Part shown: positions 34,294 to 43,349 of the stretch, one piece after another | Position numbering within the stretch: position 1 is the stretch's first letter | How the letters are laid out: each line of letters begins with the position of its first letter | Origin: Nonomuraea candida | GTDB lineage: Bacteria > Actinomycetota > Actinomycetes > Streptosporangiales > Streptosporangiaceae | Length of the DNA: 64,000 nt | Assembly (NCBI RefSeq): GCF_000725485.1 | Contig: NZ_JOAG01000016.1 | Coordinates: 1 to 64,000 of the forward strand | Direction: 5' to 3' | Notes under the pieces: generated by a model | What the model was told of the DNA's origin: nothing | The model's database searches: none | Seen by the model: the letters and a program-made list of their open reading frames with translations, nothing else | Position numbers and translations under genes: made by a program

Positions 34294-36348
34294 TCAGCTC
34301 AGCGCGCTGCCGGTCATCGCACGATGCTCCAGGGCCACGAACACGGTGGACTTGGTGATGTCGTTTATGGCCTGGGAGATCCGCTTCGCCCCCTCCGAGT
34401 CGGGCTTCGTGCCGTCCTTGTTCTGGAACCAGACCAGGACCGCGTAGTGGCCGAACGCCGAGATCTGCGCGCCCCCGCTGCCCGAGCCGAGGAACTTCGT
34501 CACGGTGTCCTTGCCGGCCAGCGGCTTGACGTAGTTCTTGGAGTCGCCGACCTTGGCGACCTTGCTCGCCTGCTTGCTCGAACTGAGGTTGGCCACGCCG
34601 ACCGTGCCGATGATCTTGCCGTCCTTGTCGCGGAAGCTCGCGCGTACGTACTGGGTGCACTTGGCGGACTTGAGCGCCTTCTGGAGGCCGTCGCCGAGTG
34701 CGCCGTCGGTGCACTTCTTGTCCTTGCTGGTGATCGTCATCTCGTAGCCGCGCTTCGAGACCGTGAACTTCTTCTTCGAGCCGAAGAGCTCCTTGACCGA
34801 GATCGGGTCGGGGTCGGTCTTGCGCTCGGCGGCGAAGCCGTACTTTCCGGGCGGGGCCGACGGCAGCGGAGCGCTGGTCGGGCGGGTCGCGGCGGTCTGC
34901 GCGGTGACCGGGTCCTCGACGTTGTACATCAGGTAGAGGCCGCCGCCGAGCAGGCCGAGCACCGCCACACCGCCGATGGAGGCCCACAGCGGGCCGCGCG
35001 AGCGGTGGCCCTCGTCGTAGGGGCTCCAGCCGACCTTGCTCTGTGGCGCCCGCGTGGAGTCGCCGGGGGCGCCCTCGTCGGCCGCCTTGCGGTCCCTGCG
35101 GGAGCGGCGGCCCTTGCCGGTCGAGCCCGCGTCGTCGGCGAACGGGTCGGGCTCGGGGGCGTCCGCCCCGAACGCGCCGGGGCCGGAGGTGTCCGCGCCG
35201 AAGGGGTCGGAGCCGGCGTTGCCGGCGCGGCGGCGTCCGGGCTTGCGGCCCTCGCCGCCCCGGCCGGAGGCGGAGCCGGGGGTGTCGTCCCCGGGAGCGC
35301 CGGGGCCGGAGGGGCCCGAACCGGAGGGCCCGGAGGAACCGGGGCCGGAAGGGCCGGAGGGGCCAGGGCCGGAGGAACCGGAGGAGCCGGGGCCGGAAGG
35401 GCCGGCGCCGGGAGGCCCGGAGGGGCGGCCGTCGGGGCCGGGGCCCGTGCCGGTTCCGGATGCGCCGGCGCCGGGCATGCCGAAGGGGTCGCCGCCGAAC
35501 GGGTCACCACCGAAGGGGCGTCCCGGCTGAGGGCCGCCCGACTGTGGCCCGCCGCCGGACTGGGGCCCGCCGGGCTGGGGTCCACCGGGCTGAGGCCCGC
35601 CGGGCTGAGGCCCGCCGGGCTGAGGCCCGCCAGGCTGAGGGCCACTGGGCTGAGAGCCGCCGGGGCCGCCGTACGGCCTGCCGCCCGAAGCGCCGCCGCC
35701 CGAGGCCCCGCCGCTCATGAAGAGGCTGCCCGCGGACTCGCCGCCCCCGGGCCCTCCCGTACGGCCGTCGCTCCGGCCCTCCCCGGACCCGCCCGGCCCG
35801 AAGAAGCCGCCCCCGGGCTCACCCGCACCGGGCCCGCCCGCGGAACCGCCGTTCGAGGAGAAGAAGCCGCCGGAGTCGCCGGCGCCGGGCCCGCCCTGGG
35901 AGGCGGCGGGGGAGAAGAAGTCGTCGCCGGGCCGGTTGGAAGGGGCGCCGCCGCCGAAGAGGCCGCCGCCGGGCTCGCCGGCGCCGGCGCCGCGCTGGGA
36001 GGCGCCGGAACCGCCCTGGGAGGCGGCGGGGGAGAAGAAGTCGTCGCCGGATCGGTTGGAAGGGGCGCCGCCGGAGAAGAAGTCGCCGCCCGGCTCGCCG
36101 GCGGGGCCGCCGCTCGACGGGCCGCCGCTCATGAAGAGGCTGCCGGCGGACCCGCCGCCGGCCGGGGCGCCGGGGAAGGCGTCGGTCCCGGGGCCGCCGC
36201 CGGGCGTGCCCGAGGGGCCGCCGGCGGGTGTGCCGCTGGTGAAGGGGTCACCGTCGGGCGCGCCGCCGGGGCGCTTCTGGGCGCCGCCCATCCCGTAAGG
36301 GGCGCTGCCCGTACCGTGGTCGCGTTCCCCACTACCGTTGGAAACCAT
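34294..36348 (-). CDS. Pro/Gly-rich single-pass membrane protein, paralog B
   Basis: This 684-residue protein is built like its downstream neighbour: a Gly/Pro/Ser-rich N-terminal region of about 450 residues with QPGGP and GDDFFSPAASQGG repeats, a membrane helix at about 455-475 (WASIGGVAVLGLLGGGLYLMY), and a C-terminal extracytoplasmic domain with Cys546 and Cys564. The domain shares with paralog A the sequence around KC..(V)LRA(S/T)(F/Y).D, GSGG and YA.LVW, and LE.RA. Function is unknown; the disordered Pro/Gly part would be cytoplasmic if it is a type II protein. TAATGT lies 6 nt before the ATG. Confidence 0.87.
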   Translation of the reverse strand: MVSNGSGERDHGTGSAPYGMGGAQKRPGGAPDGDPFTSGTPAGGPSGTPGGGPGTDAFPGAPAGGGSAGSLFMSGGPSSGGPAGEPGGDFFSGGAPSNRSGDDFFSPAASQGGSGASQRGAGAGEPGGGLFGGGAPSNRPGDDFFSPAASQGGPGAGDSGGFFSSNGGSAGGPGAGEPGGGFFGPGGSGEGRSDGRTGGPGGGESAGSLFMSGGASGGGASGGRPYGGPGGSQPSGPQPGGPQPGGPQPGGPQPGGPQPGGPQSGGGPQSGGPQPGRPFGGDPFGGDPFGMPGAGASGTGTGPGPDGRPSGPPGAGPSGPGSSGSSGPGPSGPSGPGSSGPSGSGPSGPGAPGDDTPGSASGRGGEGRKPGRRRAGNAGSDPFGADTSGPGAFGADAPEPDPFADDAGSTGKGRRSRRDRKAADEGAPGDSTRAPQSKVGWSPYDEGHRSRGPLWASIGGVAVLGLLGGGLYLMYNVEDPVTAQTAATRPTSAPLPSAPPGKYGFAAERKTDPDPISVKELFGSKKKFTVSKRGYEMTITSKDKKCTDGALGDGLQKALKSAKCTQYVRASFRDKDGKIIGTVGVANLSSSKQASKVAKVGDSKNYVKPLAGKDTVTKFLGSGSGGAQISAFGHYAVLVWFQNKDGTKPDSEGAKRISQAINDITKSTVFVALEHRAMTGSALS
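35566..35655. repeat. 15-bp tandem repeat in paralog B
   Basis: Six consecutive 15-bp units related to CCCGCCGGGCTGAGG encode the QPGGP repeat on the minus strand. Units at 35596 and 35611 are identical; the others differ by one to four bases. Confidence 0.85.
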
Positions 36349-36354
36349 GCGGCG

Positions 36355-36360
36355 ACATTA
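36355..36360 (-). promoter_or_regulatory. -10 box for leaderless paralog B
   Basis: On the minus strand TAATGT precedes the ATG at 36348 by 6 nt, with no ribosome binding site. The box sits in the 24-bp gap after the CAP-domain gene, so paralog B has its own promoter despite the close packing. Confidence 0.6.
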
Positions 36361-36372
36361 CCGTGATGTTCG

Positions 36373-37146
36373 TCATTGGGTTCCGAAGTCCTGAGTCCAC
36401 CATGGACCTCCGGGCCCCGAGGCGACGCCGACGCCGATGGCCTTCAGGCGGCAGTTCAGGATGTTCTGGCGGTGGGCGGGATTGTCCATCCAGCCGCGAA
36501 TGGCCTCGTCCGGAGTGGTGTATCCGGCGCCGATGTTCTCGGCCGCGCCCCAGTGGTATCCGGCGCGCTCCATCCGGTCCCAGGGCGTGGAGCCGTCGGG
36601 GGAGTTGTGGTCGAGCAGCCCCGTACGCGCCATCTCCAGCGAGTGCGTACGGGCCGAGCGGGTCAGCCCTCCGTTCACCCGCAGCGGCCCGCACCCGTGC
36701 CTGGACCTGGCGGAGTTGGTGAGCGTGACGACCCGGGAGGCCATGCCCGTCAGCACCCGCACCTCCTCGCCTCCCTCGCCGCCCTCGTCGAGCATCGCGG
36801 GATCGTCGTGCGCGTTGAAGCCGGGCACCTGGTCCTGCGACGACCTGGCCGGCCTGGGGGTGGGGGTGGTGCCGCGCGGGACCTTCCTGGTGGTGACGCC
36901 CCGGGGGATGCGCTCGGCCTGCGGCTGCGCCTTCCTGGCCGGCGTCGGGGCGGGGTTGGCGGAGGCGGCGGCGGGTGGGGCGGTCTCGTGGAGGTAGATG
37001 TGGCCGGTGGGCTCCGCGTCGTCGGTCATCCGGCCGATCAGCACGCCCGTGAAGAGCACGGCCAGCATGAGGCAGACGAGCATCCCCAGGTGGCTCCGGC
37101 GCCGAAGGCCGCGCTGGGTTTGCCGGGTGTGAGTGTTCCGCCACAT
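36373..37146 (-). CDS. CAP-domain (SCP/PR-1-like) membrane-anchored protein
   Basis: This 257-residue protein has a basic N-terminus, one membrane helix at about 20-40 (LGMLVCLMLAVLFTGVLIG), a Pro/Thr/Lys linker, and a CAP domain from about residue 135. CAP signatures are ARTHSLEMARTGLLDHNSP, GYHWGAAENIGAGY and WMDNPAHRQNILNCRL. Bacterial CAP proteins are secreted or surface proteins of mostly unknown activity, some linked to sporulation. The cysteines in HGCGPL and LNCRL may pair. TATCGT lies 10 nt before the ATG, so the leader is near zero. Confidence 0.92.
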   Translation of the reverse strand: MWRNTHTRQTQRGLRRRSHLGMLVCLMLAVLFTGVLIGRMTDDAEPTGHIYLHETAPPAAASANPAPTPARKAQPQAERIPRGVTTRKVPRGTTPTPRPARSSQDQVPGFNAHDDPAMLDEGGEGGEEVRVLTGMASRVVTLTNSARSRHGCGPLRVNGGLTRSARTHSLEMARTGLLDHNSPDGSTPWDRMERAGYHWGAAENIGAGYTTPDEAIRGWMDNPAHRQNILNCRLKAIGVGVASGPGGPWWTQDFGTQ

Positions 37147-37252
37147 ACCGCCGCTAACGATAGAGATGTCTGGTCCTGGGAAAGAAGGGGTCCCAGGGAA
37201 ACGAAACCGAACCGTTCTGCGTCAGGTAGACTCATCGGCGGTTACCGGTCTT

Positions 37253-37282
37253 TTGACCTGCACGCCTTCGGGCGGGTAACGT
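37253..37282 (+). promoter_or_regulatory. rplM-rpsI promoter
   Basis: A -35 TTGACC (37253-37258), an 18-bp spacer and a -10 TAACGT (37277-37282) give a transcript with a leader of about 165 nt. The leader has a 7-bp hairpin GCTGTCG/CGACAGC with a CATC loop (37403-37420) just before the rplM ribosome binding site. Confidence 0.65.
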
Positions 37283-37453
37283 AGTCGTCTGTTGTGTGCA
37301 TAGGTCCAGCGTGACCAATGCGCGGCGCGTCCGGCGTCATCTCCCGTGTTGCGGAGACGGAAGGTCCGGGCCGTCGTGTGCCCGCACCGACCGACCAATG
37401 TAGCTGTCGCATCCGACAGCGCCGAAGACGCGAGCATAAAGAAGGCTACGACC

Positions 37454-37897
37454 GTGCGCACGTACTCACCGAAGCCCGCCGACGTCCAGCGTCAGTGGTA
37501 CGTCATCGACGCGACCGATGTCGTGCTGGGCCGGCTGGCCAGCCACGTCGCGACCCTGCTCCGCGGCAAGCACAAGCCGATCTTCGCCAACCACGTTGAC
37601 ACCGGTGACTTCGTCATCGTCATCAACGCGGACAAGATCGCGCTGAGCGGCAACAAGCTTGAGCAGAAGAAGGCGTACCGCCACTCGGGTTACCCCGGCG
37701 GTCTGCGTTCCGTCAGCTATGGCGAGCTCATGGAGAAGCGGCCCGAGAAGGCTGTCGAGAAGGCCGTCAAGGGCATGCTGCCCAAGAACTCCCTCGGCCG
37801 GAAGATGGCCAAGAAGCTGAAGGTCTACGCGGGTTCCGAGCACCCGCACCAGGCCCAGCAGCCGGTGCCGTTCCAGATCACCCAGATCGCCCAGTAG
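37454..37897 (+). CDS. rplM: 50S ribosomal protein L13
   Basis: L13 is an early 50S assembly protein. The GTG at 37454 ([20 protein letters not shown]) lies 9 nt after AAGAAGG and gives the family length of 147 residues. The upstream in-frame extension to 37346 lacks similarity and is rejected. Conserved [21 protein letters not shown] and [12 protein letters not shown] are present. rpsI follows after 70 bp. Confidence 0.96.
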   Translation: MRTYSPKPADVQRQWYVIDATDVVLGRLASHVATLLRGKHKPIFANHVDTGDFVIVINADKIALSGNKLEQKKAYRHSGYPGGLRSVSYGELMEKRPEKAVEKAVKGMLPKNSLGRKMAKKLKVYAGSEHPHQAQQPVPFQITQIAQ

Positions 37898-37967
37898 TAG
37901 ACCTGCGGGGGGACACCCCTCCGCGCCCTCCGGGGTTACCGAGTTTCGAAAGATTTAGAGGAGAACC

Positions 37968-38489
37968 GTGGCTGAGCCCACCGGTGTCGAGACGGTCGTC
38001 GAGGCCGAGCTGGAGGACCTCTCCGGCGAGGACTTCCCGTCCGAGTACACCACCGAGTCCGCCGCCAGCGCTGACGCTCCCGTGCGCAAGCCCGTCACCA
38101 CGGGCAACTCGTACGGCACCGGCCGCCGCAAGGAGGCGATCGCCCGCGTGCGCATCGTCCCCGGCAGCGGCAAGTGGACGATCAACGGTCGTTCGCTGGA
38201 CGTCTACTTCCCGAACAAGGTCCACCAGCAGATCGTCAACGAGCCCTTCGTGGTGCTCGGCGCCGAGGAGGCGTTCGACGTCATCGCGCGCATCGACGGC
38301 GGCGGCGTGACCGGCCAGGCCGGCGCGCTGCGCATGGGCCTGTCCCGCGCGCTGGCGATCCTGGACGTCGAGGTCAACCGCCCGCCGCTGAAGAAGGCCG
38401 GCTTCCTGACCCGTGACGCCCGCGCCACGGAGCGGAAGAAGTACGGCCTCAAGAAGGCCCGTAAGGCTCCGCAGTACAGCAAGCGCTAA
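37968..38489 (+). CDS. rpsI: 30S ribosomal protein S9
   Basis: S9 (173 residues) ends in the P-site-contacting tail [11 protein letters not shown]. The core starts at [18 protein letters not shown]; about 43 acidic N-terminal residues precede it, an actinobacterial extension. The GTG follows AGAGGAGAACC. glmM begins 1 bp after its stop. Confidence 0.97.
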   Translation: MAEPTGVETVVEAELEDLSGEDFPSEYTTESAASADAPVRKPVTTGNSYGTGRRKEAIARVRIVPGSGKWTINGRSLDVYFPNKVHQQIVNEPFVVLGAEEAFDVIARIDGGGVTGQAGALRMGLSRALAILDVEVNRPPLKKAGFLTRDARATERKKYGLKKARKAPQYSKR

Positions 38490-38490
38490 A

Positions 38491-39837
38491 TTGGGGCGCC
38501 TTTTCGGCACCGACGGGGTACGCGGGGTCGCTGGTCGCGACCTCACGGCCGAGCTCGCCATGGATCTGTCCGTGGCGGCGGCCCACGTCCTCGGCGATGC
38601 AGGCGCTTTCGCCGCCACCGGACGCCGTCCGGTGGCGGTCGTGGGCCGGGACCCGCGTGCCTCGGGAGAGTTCCTCGAGGCCGCCGTGGTCGCCGGCCTC
38701 GCGGCGTCTGGAGTGGATGTGCTGCGCCTCGGCGTGCTGCCCACCCCGGCCGTCGCGCACCTCACCGCCGCGCTCGGCGCCGACCTCGGCGTCATGCTGT
38801 CGGCCTCGCACAACCCGGCGCCCGACAACGGCATCAAGTTCCTGGCGCGCGGCGGCTTCAAGCTGTCCGACGCGGTCGAGGACGAGATCGAGCGGCGACT
38901 CGGCGAGGAGTGGAGCTTCCCCGTCGGCTCCGGCGTGGGCCGCGTGCGCGACGCGTACGGTGAGGCCGACCGCTACATCTCGCACGTCCTGACCACGATG
39001 ACGGCGCCGCTCGACGGCCTGAGCATCGTGATCGACTGCGCCCACGGCGCCGCCCACATGGTGGCCCCGGAGGCGCTCGTGCGCGCGGGCGCCAGGGTCG
39101 AGGCCATCGGCGCCCGGCCCGACGGGCTCAACATCAACGCCGGCCACGGCTCGACCCACCTGGACAAGCTCCAGCAGGTGGTCGTCTCGCGCGGGGCCGA
39201 CCTGGGCGTGGCCTACGACGGCGACGCCGACCGCTGCCTGGCCGTGGACCACACGGGCGCGATCGTCGACGGCGACCACATCATGGCCATCCTGGCCGCC
39301 GCCATGCACGGCGACGGGCTGCTGGCCAAGGACACCGTGGTCGCGACCGTGATGTCCAACCTGGGCTTCAAGCTGGCCATGCGCGACGCGGGCATCACCG
39401 TGGTGGAGACCGCGGTGGGCGACCGCTACGTGCTGGAGCGGATGAAGTCCGACGGCTTCAACCTGGGCGGCGAGCAGTCGGGGCACGTCATCATGCTCGA
39501 CCACGCCACCACGGGCGACGGCCTGCTCACCTCGCTCCACCTGCTGGGCGTGGTGGCCAAGTCGGGCGTGCCGCTGAAGGAGCTGGCCTCGGTGATGACG
39601 CCGCTGCCGCAGATCCTGATCAACGTCAAGGGCGTGGACAAGGGCAAGGCCTCCGTGCCCGAGCTCGTCGCCGCCGTCGCCGAGGCGGAGGCCGAGCTGG
39701 GGGAGACGGGGCGGGTGCTCATTCGTCCCAGCGGGACCGAGCCGATGATCCGGGTCATGGTCGAGGCCGCCTCGGAGGAACACGCCACCCAGGTGGCCGG
39801 CCGCCTGGCCGACGTCGTACGCACGGCCTGCGTCTGA
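38491..39837 (+). CDS. glmM: Phosphoglucosamine mutase
   Basis: GlmM converts glucosamine-6-phosphate to glucosamine-1-phosphate on the way to UDP-GlcNAc and peptidoglycan. The TTG at 38491 ([13 protein letters not shown]), one base after the rpsI stop, gives 448 residues, matching the family. The phosphoserine loop is SASHNP (Ser106), the metal loop DGDADRC, and the sugar and phosphate loops GGEQSGH and [12 protein letters not shown] are present. Its position after rplM-rpsI is conserved in Gram-positives. Confidence 0.96.
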   Translation: MGRLFGTDGVRGVAGRDLTAELAMDLSVAAAHVLGDAGAFAATGRRPVAVVGRDPRASGEFLEAAVVAGLAASGVDVLRLGVLPTPAVAHLTAALGADLGVMLSASHNPAPDNGIKFLARGGFKLSDAVEDEIERRLGEEWSFPVGSGVGRVRDAYGEADRYISHVLTTMTAPLDGLSIVIDCAHGAAHMVAPEALVRAGARVEAIGARPDGLNINAGHGSTHLDKLQQVVVSRGADLGVAYDGDADRCLAVDHTGAIVDGDHIMAILAAAMHGDGLLAKDTVVATVMSNLGFKLAMRDAGITVVETAVGDRYVLERMKSDGFNLGGEQSGHVIMLDHATTGDGLLTSLHLLGVVAKSGVPLKELASVMTPLPQILINVKGVDKGKASVPELVAAVAEAEAELGETGRVLIRPSGTEPMIRVMVEAASEEHATQVAGRLADVVRTACV

Positions 39838-39847
39838 GATCTGCCGA

Positions 39848-39879
39848 CGACGGCCCGCGGAACGTTCCGCGGGCCGTCG
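39848..39879. terminator. Bidirectional terminator, perfect 32-bp palindrome
   Basis: CGACGGCCCGCGGAAC is followed immediately by its reverse complement (39848-39879). As RNA it forms a 13-14-bp stem with an AACGTT tip on either strand. It lies between the convergent ends of glmM and the ABC permease gene at 39885. Confidence 0.9.
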
Positions 39880-39884
39880 CCGCT

Positions 39885-40601
39885 TTACTCGTCGCCGGTG
39901 AGGGAGAAGGAGCGCAGGCGGTGGCCGGCCCACAGGACGGCGGCCACCGTGACGGCGAGCAGGGCCGGTACGGCGAAGCCCAGCGTGACGTCGGACTTGA
40001 AGAAGGGCGAGTCGGTGAGCTGGTCGGCGATCGACTGGCCCCAGTGCTGGATGGAGAACTTGCGGGCCCCCGGGATGAGGTTGCCCACCAGGCTCTCCCA
40101 GACCAGGGCGTAGACGATGCCGATGGTGACCGCGTGCCGGGTGACGATGCCGAGCAGCAGGAAGACGGCGGCGTAGGCGATGCCGGCGACCAGGGTGCCG
40201 ACGGCGAAGCCGGCCGCGATGCCGTCCTCACCGCGTACCAGGAGCCAGCCCGACACGTACGTCGGCACGGCGGCGAAGAGCGCCAGCAGCGAGGCCGCCA
40301 CCAGGAACTTCGTCTGGACGATGACCGGGCGGGAGATCGGCTTGGACATCAGGTGGATGATGGTGCCGTCGTCGATCTCGGGGGCGATGACGCCCGTGCC
40401 GGCGATCAGGCCCAGCAGCGGCAGCATGGTGCCGATGGCGAAGTTCTGCAGCAGGAGCACGGCCGTGCGCTGGTCGCCGTTGCCGAAGACGCGGAACAGC
40501 ACGGCCAGGCCGATCAGCGCGAGCGGCAGCAGCAGGAGCAGGATGATCCGCCGGCGGCCCAGGAGCGCGCGGTAGGTGATGCCCGCCACCACGGTGTTCA
40601 T
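39885..40601 (-). CDS. ABC-2 type transporter permease (exporter B)
   Basis: This is a 238-residue membrane protein with about six hydrophobic segments (IILLLLLPLALIGLAVLF, FAIGTMLPLLGLIAGTGVIA, and so on). The EIDDGTIIHLMSKPISR segment is typical of ABC-2 permeases. It is the last gene of a four-gene minus-strand operon and pairs with the ATPase 38 bp upstream. Substrate unknown. Confidence 0.92.
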   Translation of the reverse strand: MNTVVAGITYRALLGRRRIILLLLLPLALIGLAVLFRVFGNGDQRTAVLLLQNFAIGTMLPLLGLIAGTGVIAPEIDDGTIIHLMSKPISRPVIVQTKFLVAASLLALFAAVPTYVSGWLLVRGEDGIAAGFAVGTLVAGIAYAAVFLLLGIVTRHAVTIGIVYALVWESLVGNLIPGARKFSIQHWGQSIADQLTDSPFFKSDVTLGFAVPALLAVTVAAVLWAGHRLRSFSLTGDE

Positions 40602-40639
40602 GGCCTGGCTCCGTTCGGTGGCTCGGTCGGGGTGTGCAT

Positions 40640-41554
40640 TCAGGTGCTCCGGTTGATCAGGTAGGAGAAGACGCTTTCCAGGTCCTCGTCCGCGGGGGAG
40701 ACCTGGTGGAGGCGTACGCCCTCGTCGCGGGCGACCCGGGGCAGGAGGCGGGCGAAGCGGCGGAACTCCGTGGCCTGGACCTCCAGGCCGTCGGGGCGCA
40801 GCGTGATGCCGCCGGTCGAGCCGTCGCGCACGAGGGCGGCGGCGAGCTTCCTGTCGTCGCTGGAGCGGATCATGAACAGGTGGGGCCGGTCCGTCATCAG
40901 GCGCCGGATCTCGCGGAAGTTGCCCGACGCCGCGTGCCGGCCCGCGACCAGCACCTCGATGTGCTGGGCGACGCGCTCGACCTCCTCCAGGATGTGCGAG
41001 CTGAACAGGATCGTCTTGCCCGCCGTGCCCATGGCGCGGATCAGGTCCATGAGGTGCAGGCGCTGGCGCGGGTCCATGCCGTTGAACGGCTCGTCGAGGA
41101 GGAGGATCGCCGGGTCGTGGACGAGCGCGGCGGCGACCTTGACGCGCTGGCGCATGCCCTTGGAGTACGTCTCGACGCGCCGGTCCTTCGGCTCCTCCAT
41201 CTCGACCGTGGCCAGGGCCTTGCGGGCGGCCTCGACCGGGTCGGGCAGGCTGTGGAGGCGGGCGGCGGACAGGACGAACTGCCAGCCGGTCAGGAAGCCG
41301 TACACCCCCTCCCGTTCCGGGACTAGGCCGATATTTCGGTAGATGTGGTGGTTCTTCCAGACGCGGGTGCCGTCGAGGGTGACCGTGCCGTTCGACGGGG
41401 CCAGGAAGCCGGCCATCATGTGCAGGAGCGTCGACTTGCCCGCGCCGTTGGGGCCCAGCAGGCCGGTGACGCCCGGCCCGATCGTCATGGTGACGTCGTT
41501 GACCGCCACCACGTTGCCGTACCAGCGGGACACCTGTGAGAGCTCGATCTTCAT
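40640..41554 (-). CDS. ABC transporter ATP-binding protein (exporter B)
   Basis: This 304-residue ATPase has Walker A GPNGAGKST, a signature-type YSKGMRQRVKVA, and Walker B ILLLDEPFNGMDP. The ATG at 41554 overlaps the upstream permease stop by 4 nt (ATGA); a longer frame to 41731 runs antisense through that permease and is rejected. The C-terminal part after the ATPase core (about 220-304) is the regulatory extension common in ABC-2 exporters. Confidence 0.94.
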   Translation of the reverse strand: MKIELSQVSRWYGNVVAVNDVTMTIGPGVTGLLGPNGAGKSTLLHMMAGFLAPSNGTVTLDGTRVWKNHHIYRNIGLVPEREGVYGFLTGWQFVLSAARLHSLPDPVEAARKALATVEMEEPKDRRVETYSKGMRQRVKVAAALVHDPAILLLDEPFNGMDPRQRLHLMDLIRAMGTAGKTILFSSHILEEVERVAQHIEVLVAGRHAASGNFREIRRLMTDRPHLFMIRSSDDRKLAAALVRDGSTGGITLRPDGLEVQATEFRRFARLLPRVARDEGVRLHQVSPADEDLESVFSYLINRST

Positions 41555-42408
41555 CGCGCGGCCGCCTTCCGGTAGCGCAGGGCCAGGCCGAGCAGCGCGA
41601 CGCCGATCAGCACCACCACGAGCAGCGCCGAGACGGGCCCGCTCGGGTAGTCGCCCTCGATGGAGTGCGGCGGCGTGCCGAACAACCAGTGCTGTACGGA
41701 GTCGACCAGCCAGAACGGGTTCGCCAGCCACGCCCAGGCCGCCCCCGCCTCGTCGCCCGTCGAGGCCAGCGTGGCGTAGATGATCGGCACCGAGGCCGAC
41801 GACAGCAGGTAGACCGTGATCACCGAGGCCACGCCGAGCCCGCGCCGCGGCGTGAACGAGGCCAGCGCCAGCCCGAAGGCCGACAGCAGCACCGCCAGCA
41901 CCAGCGCCATGAGCAGCGCGCCCAGGTACTCGCCGGTGGCCGGCGGCCCCGGCATGTCGACCACCAGCTCGCCCACGTAGATCAGCGTGATCGGCACCGC
42001 GATCAGCGCGAACACCGCCACGGTCATCGCCGCCACCTTGGCGCCGACGTACTCGGTGATCGAGACCGGGCGGGAGAGGTAGAGCGGCAGCACGCGGTGG
42101 CGCAGGTCGGGCGCGACCGCCGTGGGCGCCTGCGCGGCCAGGAAGATCGCCACCACGGCCTGCATGACGACCGCGAAGCCGCTGTAGGCGATGCCGCGCT
42201 GCTGGAGCAGGGCCATCATGGCGATGTTCACGACGGCGGGCAGCATCATGATGGCGGCCAGGGAGAACGGCACGATCTTGCTGCGCGCCGGGCGGCCGAG
42301 GCCGAAGATGCCGCGCAGGCTGTGCACGGCCAGGGCCCTGGTCGAGTGGCCCCGGCCGAGCCGCACGCCGTCGTAGTGGCGATATCCGATGTCGTAGATC
42401 TCAGACAC
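41551..42408 (-). CDS. ABC-2 type transporter permease (exporter A)
   Basis: This 285-residue permease starts MSEIYDIGYRHYDGVRLGRG and has about six membrane segments. It overlaps the upstream ATPase by 8 bp and the downstream ATPase by 4 bp, so four genes are tightly coupled. Substrate unknown; the pair could export a lipid, a peptide or a drug. Confidence 0.93.
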   Translation of the reverse strand: MSEIYDIGYRHYDGVRLGRGHSTRALAVHSLRGIFGLGRPARSKIVPFSLAAIMMLPAVVNIAMMALLQQRGIAYSGFAVVMQAVVAIFLAAQAPTAVAPDLRHRVLPLYLSRPVSITEYVGAKVAAMTVAVFALIAVPITLIYVGELVVDMPGPPATGEYLGALLMALVLAVLLSAFGLALASFTPRRGLGVASVITVYLLSSASVPIIYATLASTGDEAGAAWAWLANPFWLVDSVQHWLFGTPPHSIEGDYPSGPVSALLVVVLIGVALLGLALRYRKAAAR

Positions 42409-43309
42409 CCGCGGCCTCCTCCCTGAAGACGTCCTCGATGCGGTGGCGCCCCTGTTCGAGGCGGATCAGGCACAGGTCCAGCTCGGCGGTGGCGTCGCGG
42501 ATCACGTCGTACGTCTCCGGCCCCGCAACCTTGACCACCAGCAGGCGCCCCTGCCGCGAGACGGTCTGCCCGCCGCCGGACAGCCGGGCCGCCAGCTCGT
42601 CGAGCCCTTCGTCCACCTCCACCGTCACGGTCTGCGTGACCTGGGTGAAGTCGCCGATCGCCGAGGAGCGCAGCAGCCGCCCGCCGTCGATGACGATCAC
42701 GTGGTCGCAGATGCGCTCCAGCTCGCCGAGCAGGTGGGAGGTGACCAGCACGCTGATGCCGAACTCCGTGCCGATGCGCCTGATCAGCGTCAGCATCTCG
42801 TCGCGGCCGCGCGGGTCGAGGCCGTTCGTGGGCTCGTCGAGGAAGATCAGCTTGGGGTCGTGGACGAGCGCCTGGGCCAGCTTGACCCGCTGCTTCATGC
42901 CGGTCGAGTAGCCCCCGACGGCACGGTAGCGCTCTTCGGCCAGGCCCACGTGGCGCAGCACGTCGGCGGCGCGCTCGCGCGCGGCGGCGCGCGGCAGGCC
43001 GGACATCCGCGCGAGGTGGACGACCAGTTCGGTGGCGGAGACGTCGGGGGGCAGGCACTCGTGCTCGGGCATGTAGCCGACGAGCCTGCGGATCTCGGAG
43101 CCCTGCGCGGTGACGTCCAGATCGAGCACCCGCGCGGTGCCGCCGGTGGGCGGCAGGAGGCCGAGCAGGATCTTGATCAGCGTCGACTTGCCGGCGCCGT
43201 TGGCCCCCACCAGCCCGGTGACGCCGGGGCCCACGGTGAGCGTGAGCTGGTCGACCGCGGTGACGGTGGGGAAACGTTTGGTCAGCCCCTCGGTGGCGAG
43301 GATGTGCAT
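42401..43309 (-). CDS. ABC transporter ATP-binding protein (exporter A)
   Basis: This 302-residue ATPase has Walker A GANGAGKST, signature YSTGMKQRVKLAQ, and Walker B LIFLDEPTNGLDP. It is the first gene of the two-exporter operon. It lacks a ribosome binding site; a TAGGGT box lies 7 nt before the ATG. Confidence 0.95.
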   Translation of the reverse strand: MHILATEGLTKRFPTVTAVDQLTLTVGPGVTGLVGANGAGKSTLIKILLGLLPPTGGTARVLDLDVTAQGSEIRRLVGYMPEHECLPPDVSATELVVHLARMSGLPRAAARERAADVLRHVGLAEERYRAVGGYSTGMKQRVKLAQALVHDPKLIFLDEPTNGLDPRGRDEMLTLIRRIGTEFGISVLVTSHLLGELERICDHVIVIDGGRLLRSSAIGDFTQVTQTVTVEVDEGLDELAARLSGGGQTVSRQGRLLVVKVAGPETYDVIRDATAELDLCLIRLEQGRHRIEDVFREEAAGV

Positions 43310-43316
43310 GAGCCGG

Positions 43317-43322
43317 ACCCTA
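43317..43322 (-). promoter_or_regulatory. -10 box for the two-exporter ABC operon
   Basis: On the minus strand TAGGGT is 7 nt from the ATG at 43309, consistent with a leaderless mRNA for the four-gene operon. Confidence 0.55.
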
Positions 43323-43349
43323 TCGGGGCGAACCCGGCCAACGCCTCGG

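Noticed and set aside
34228..36366. Plus-strand frame of 712 codons opposite paralog B
   Set aside because: It is an Ala/Gly/Arg shadow of the repeat region; paralog B has a membrane helix, paired cysteines and a -10 box.
42246..43058. Minus-strand Arg/Pro-rich frame overlapping ABC exporter A
   Set aside because: It is an alternate-frame shadow; the ABC signature motifs are in the other frame.
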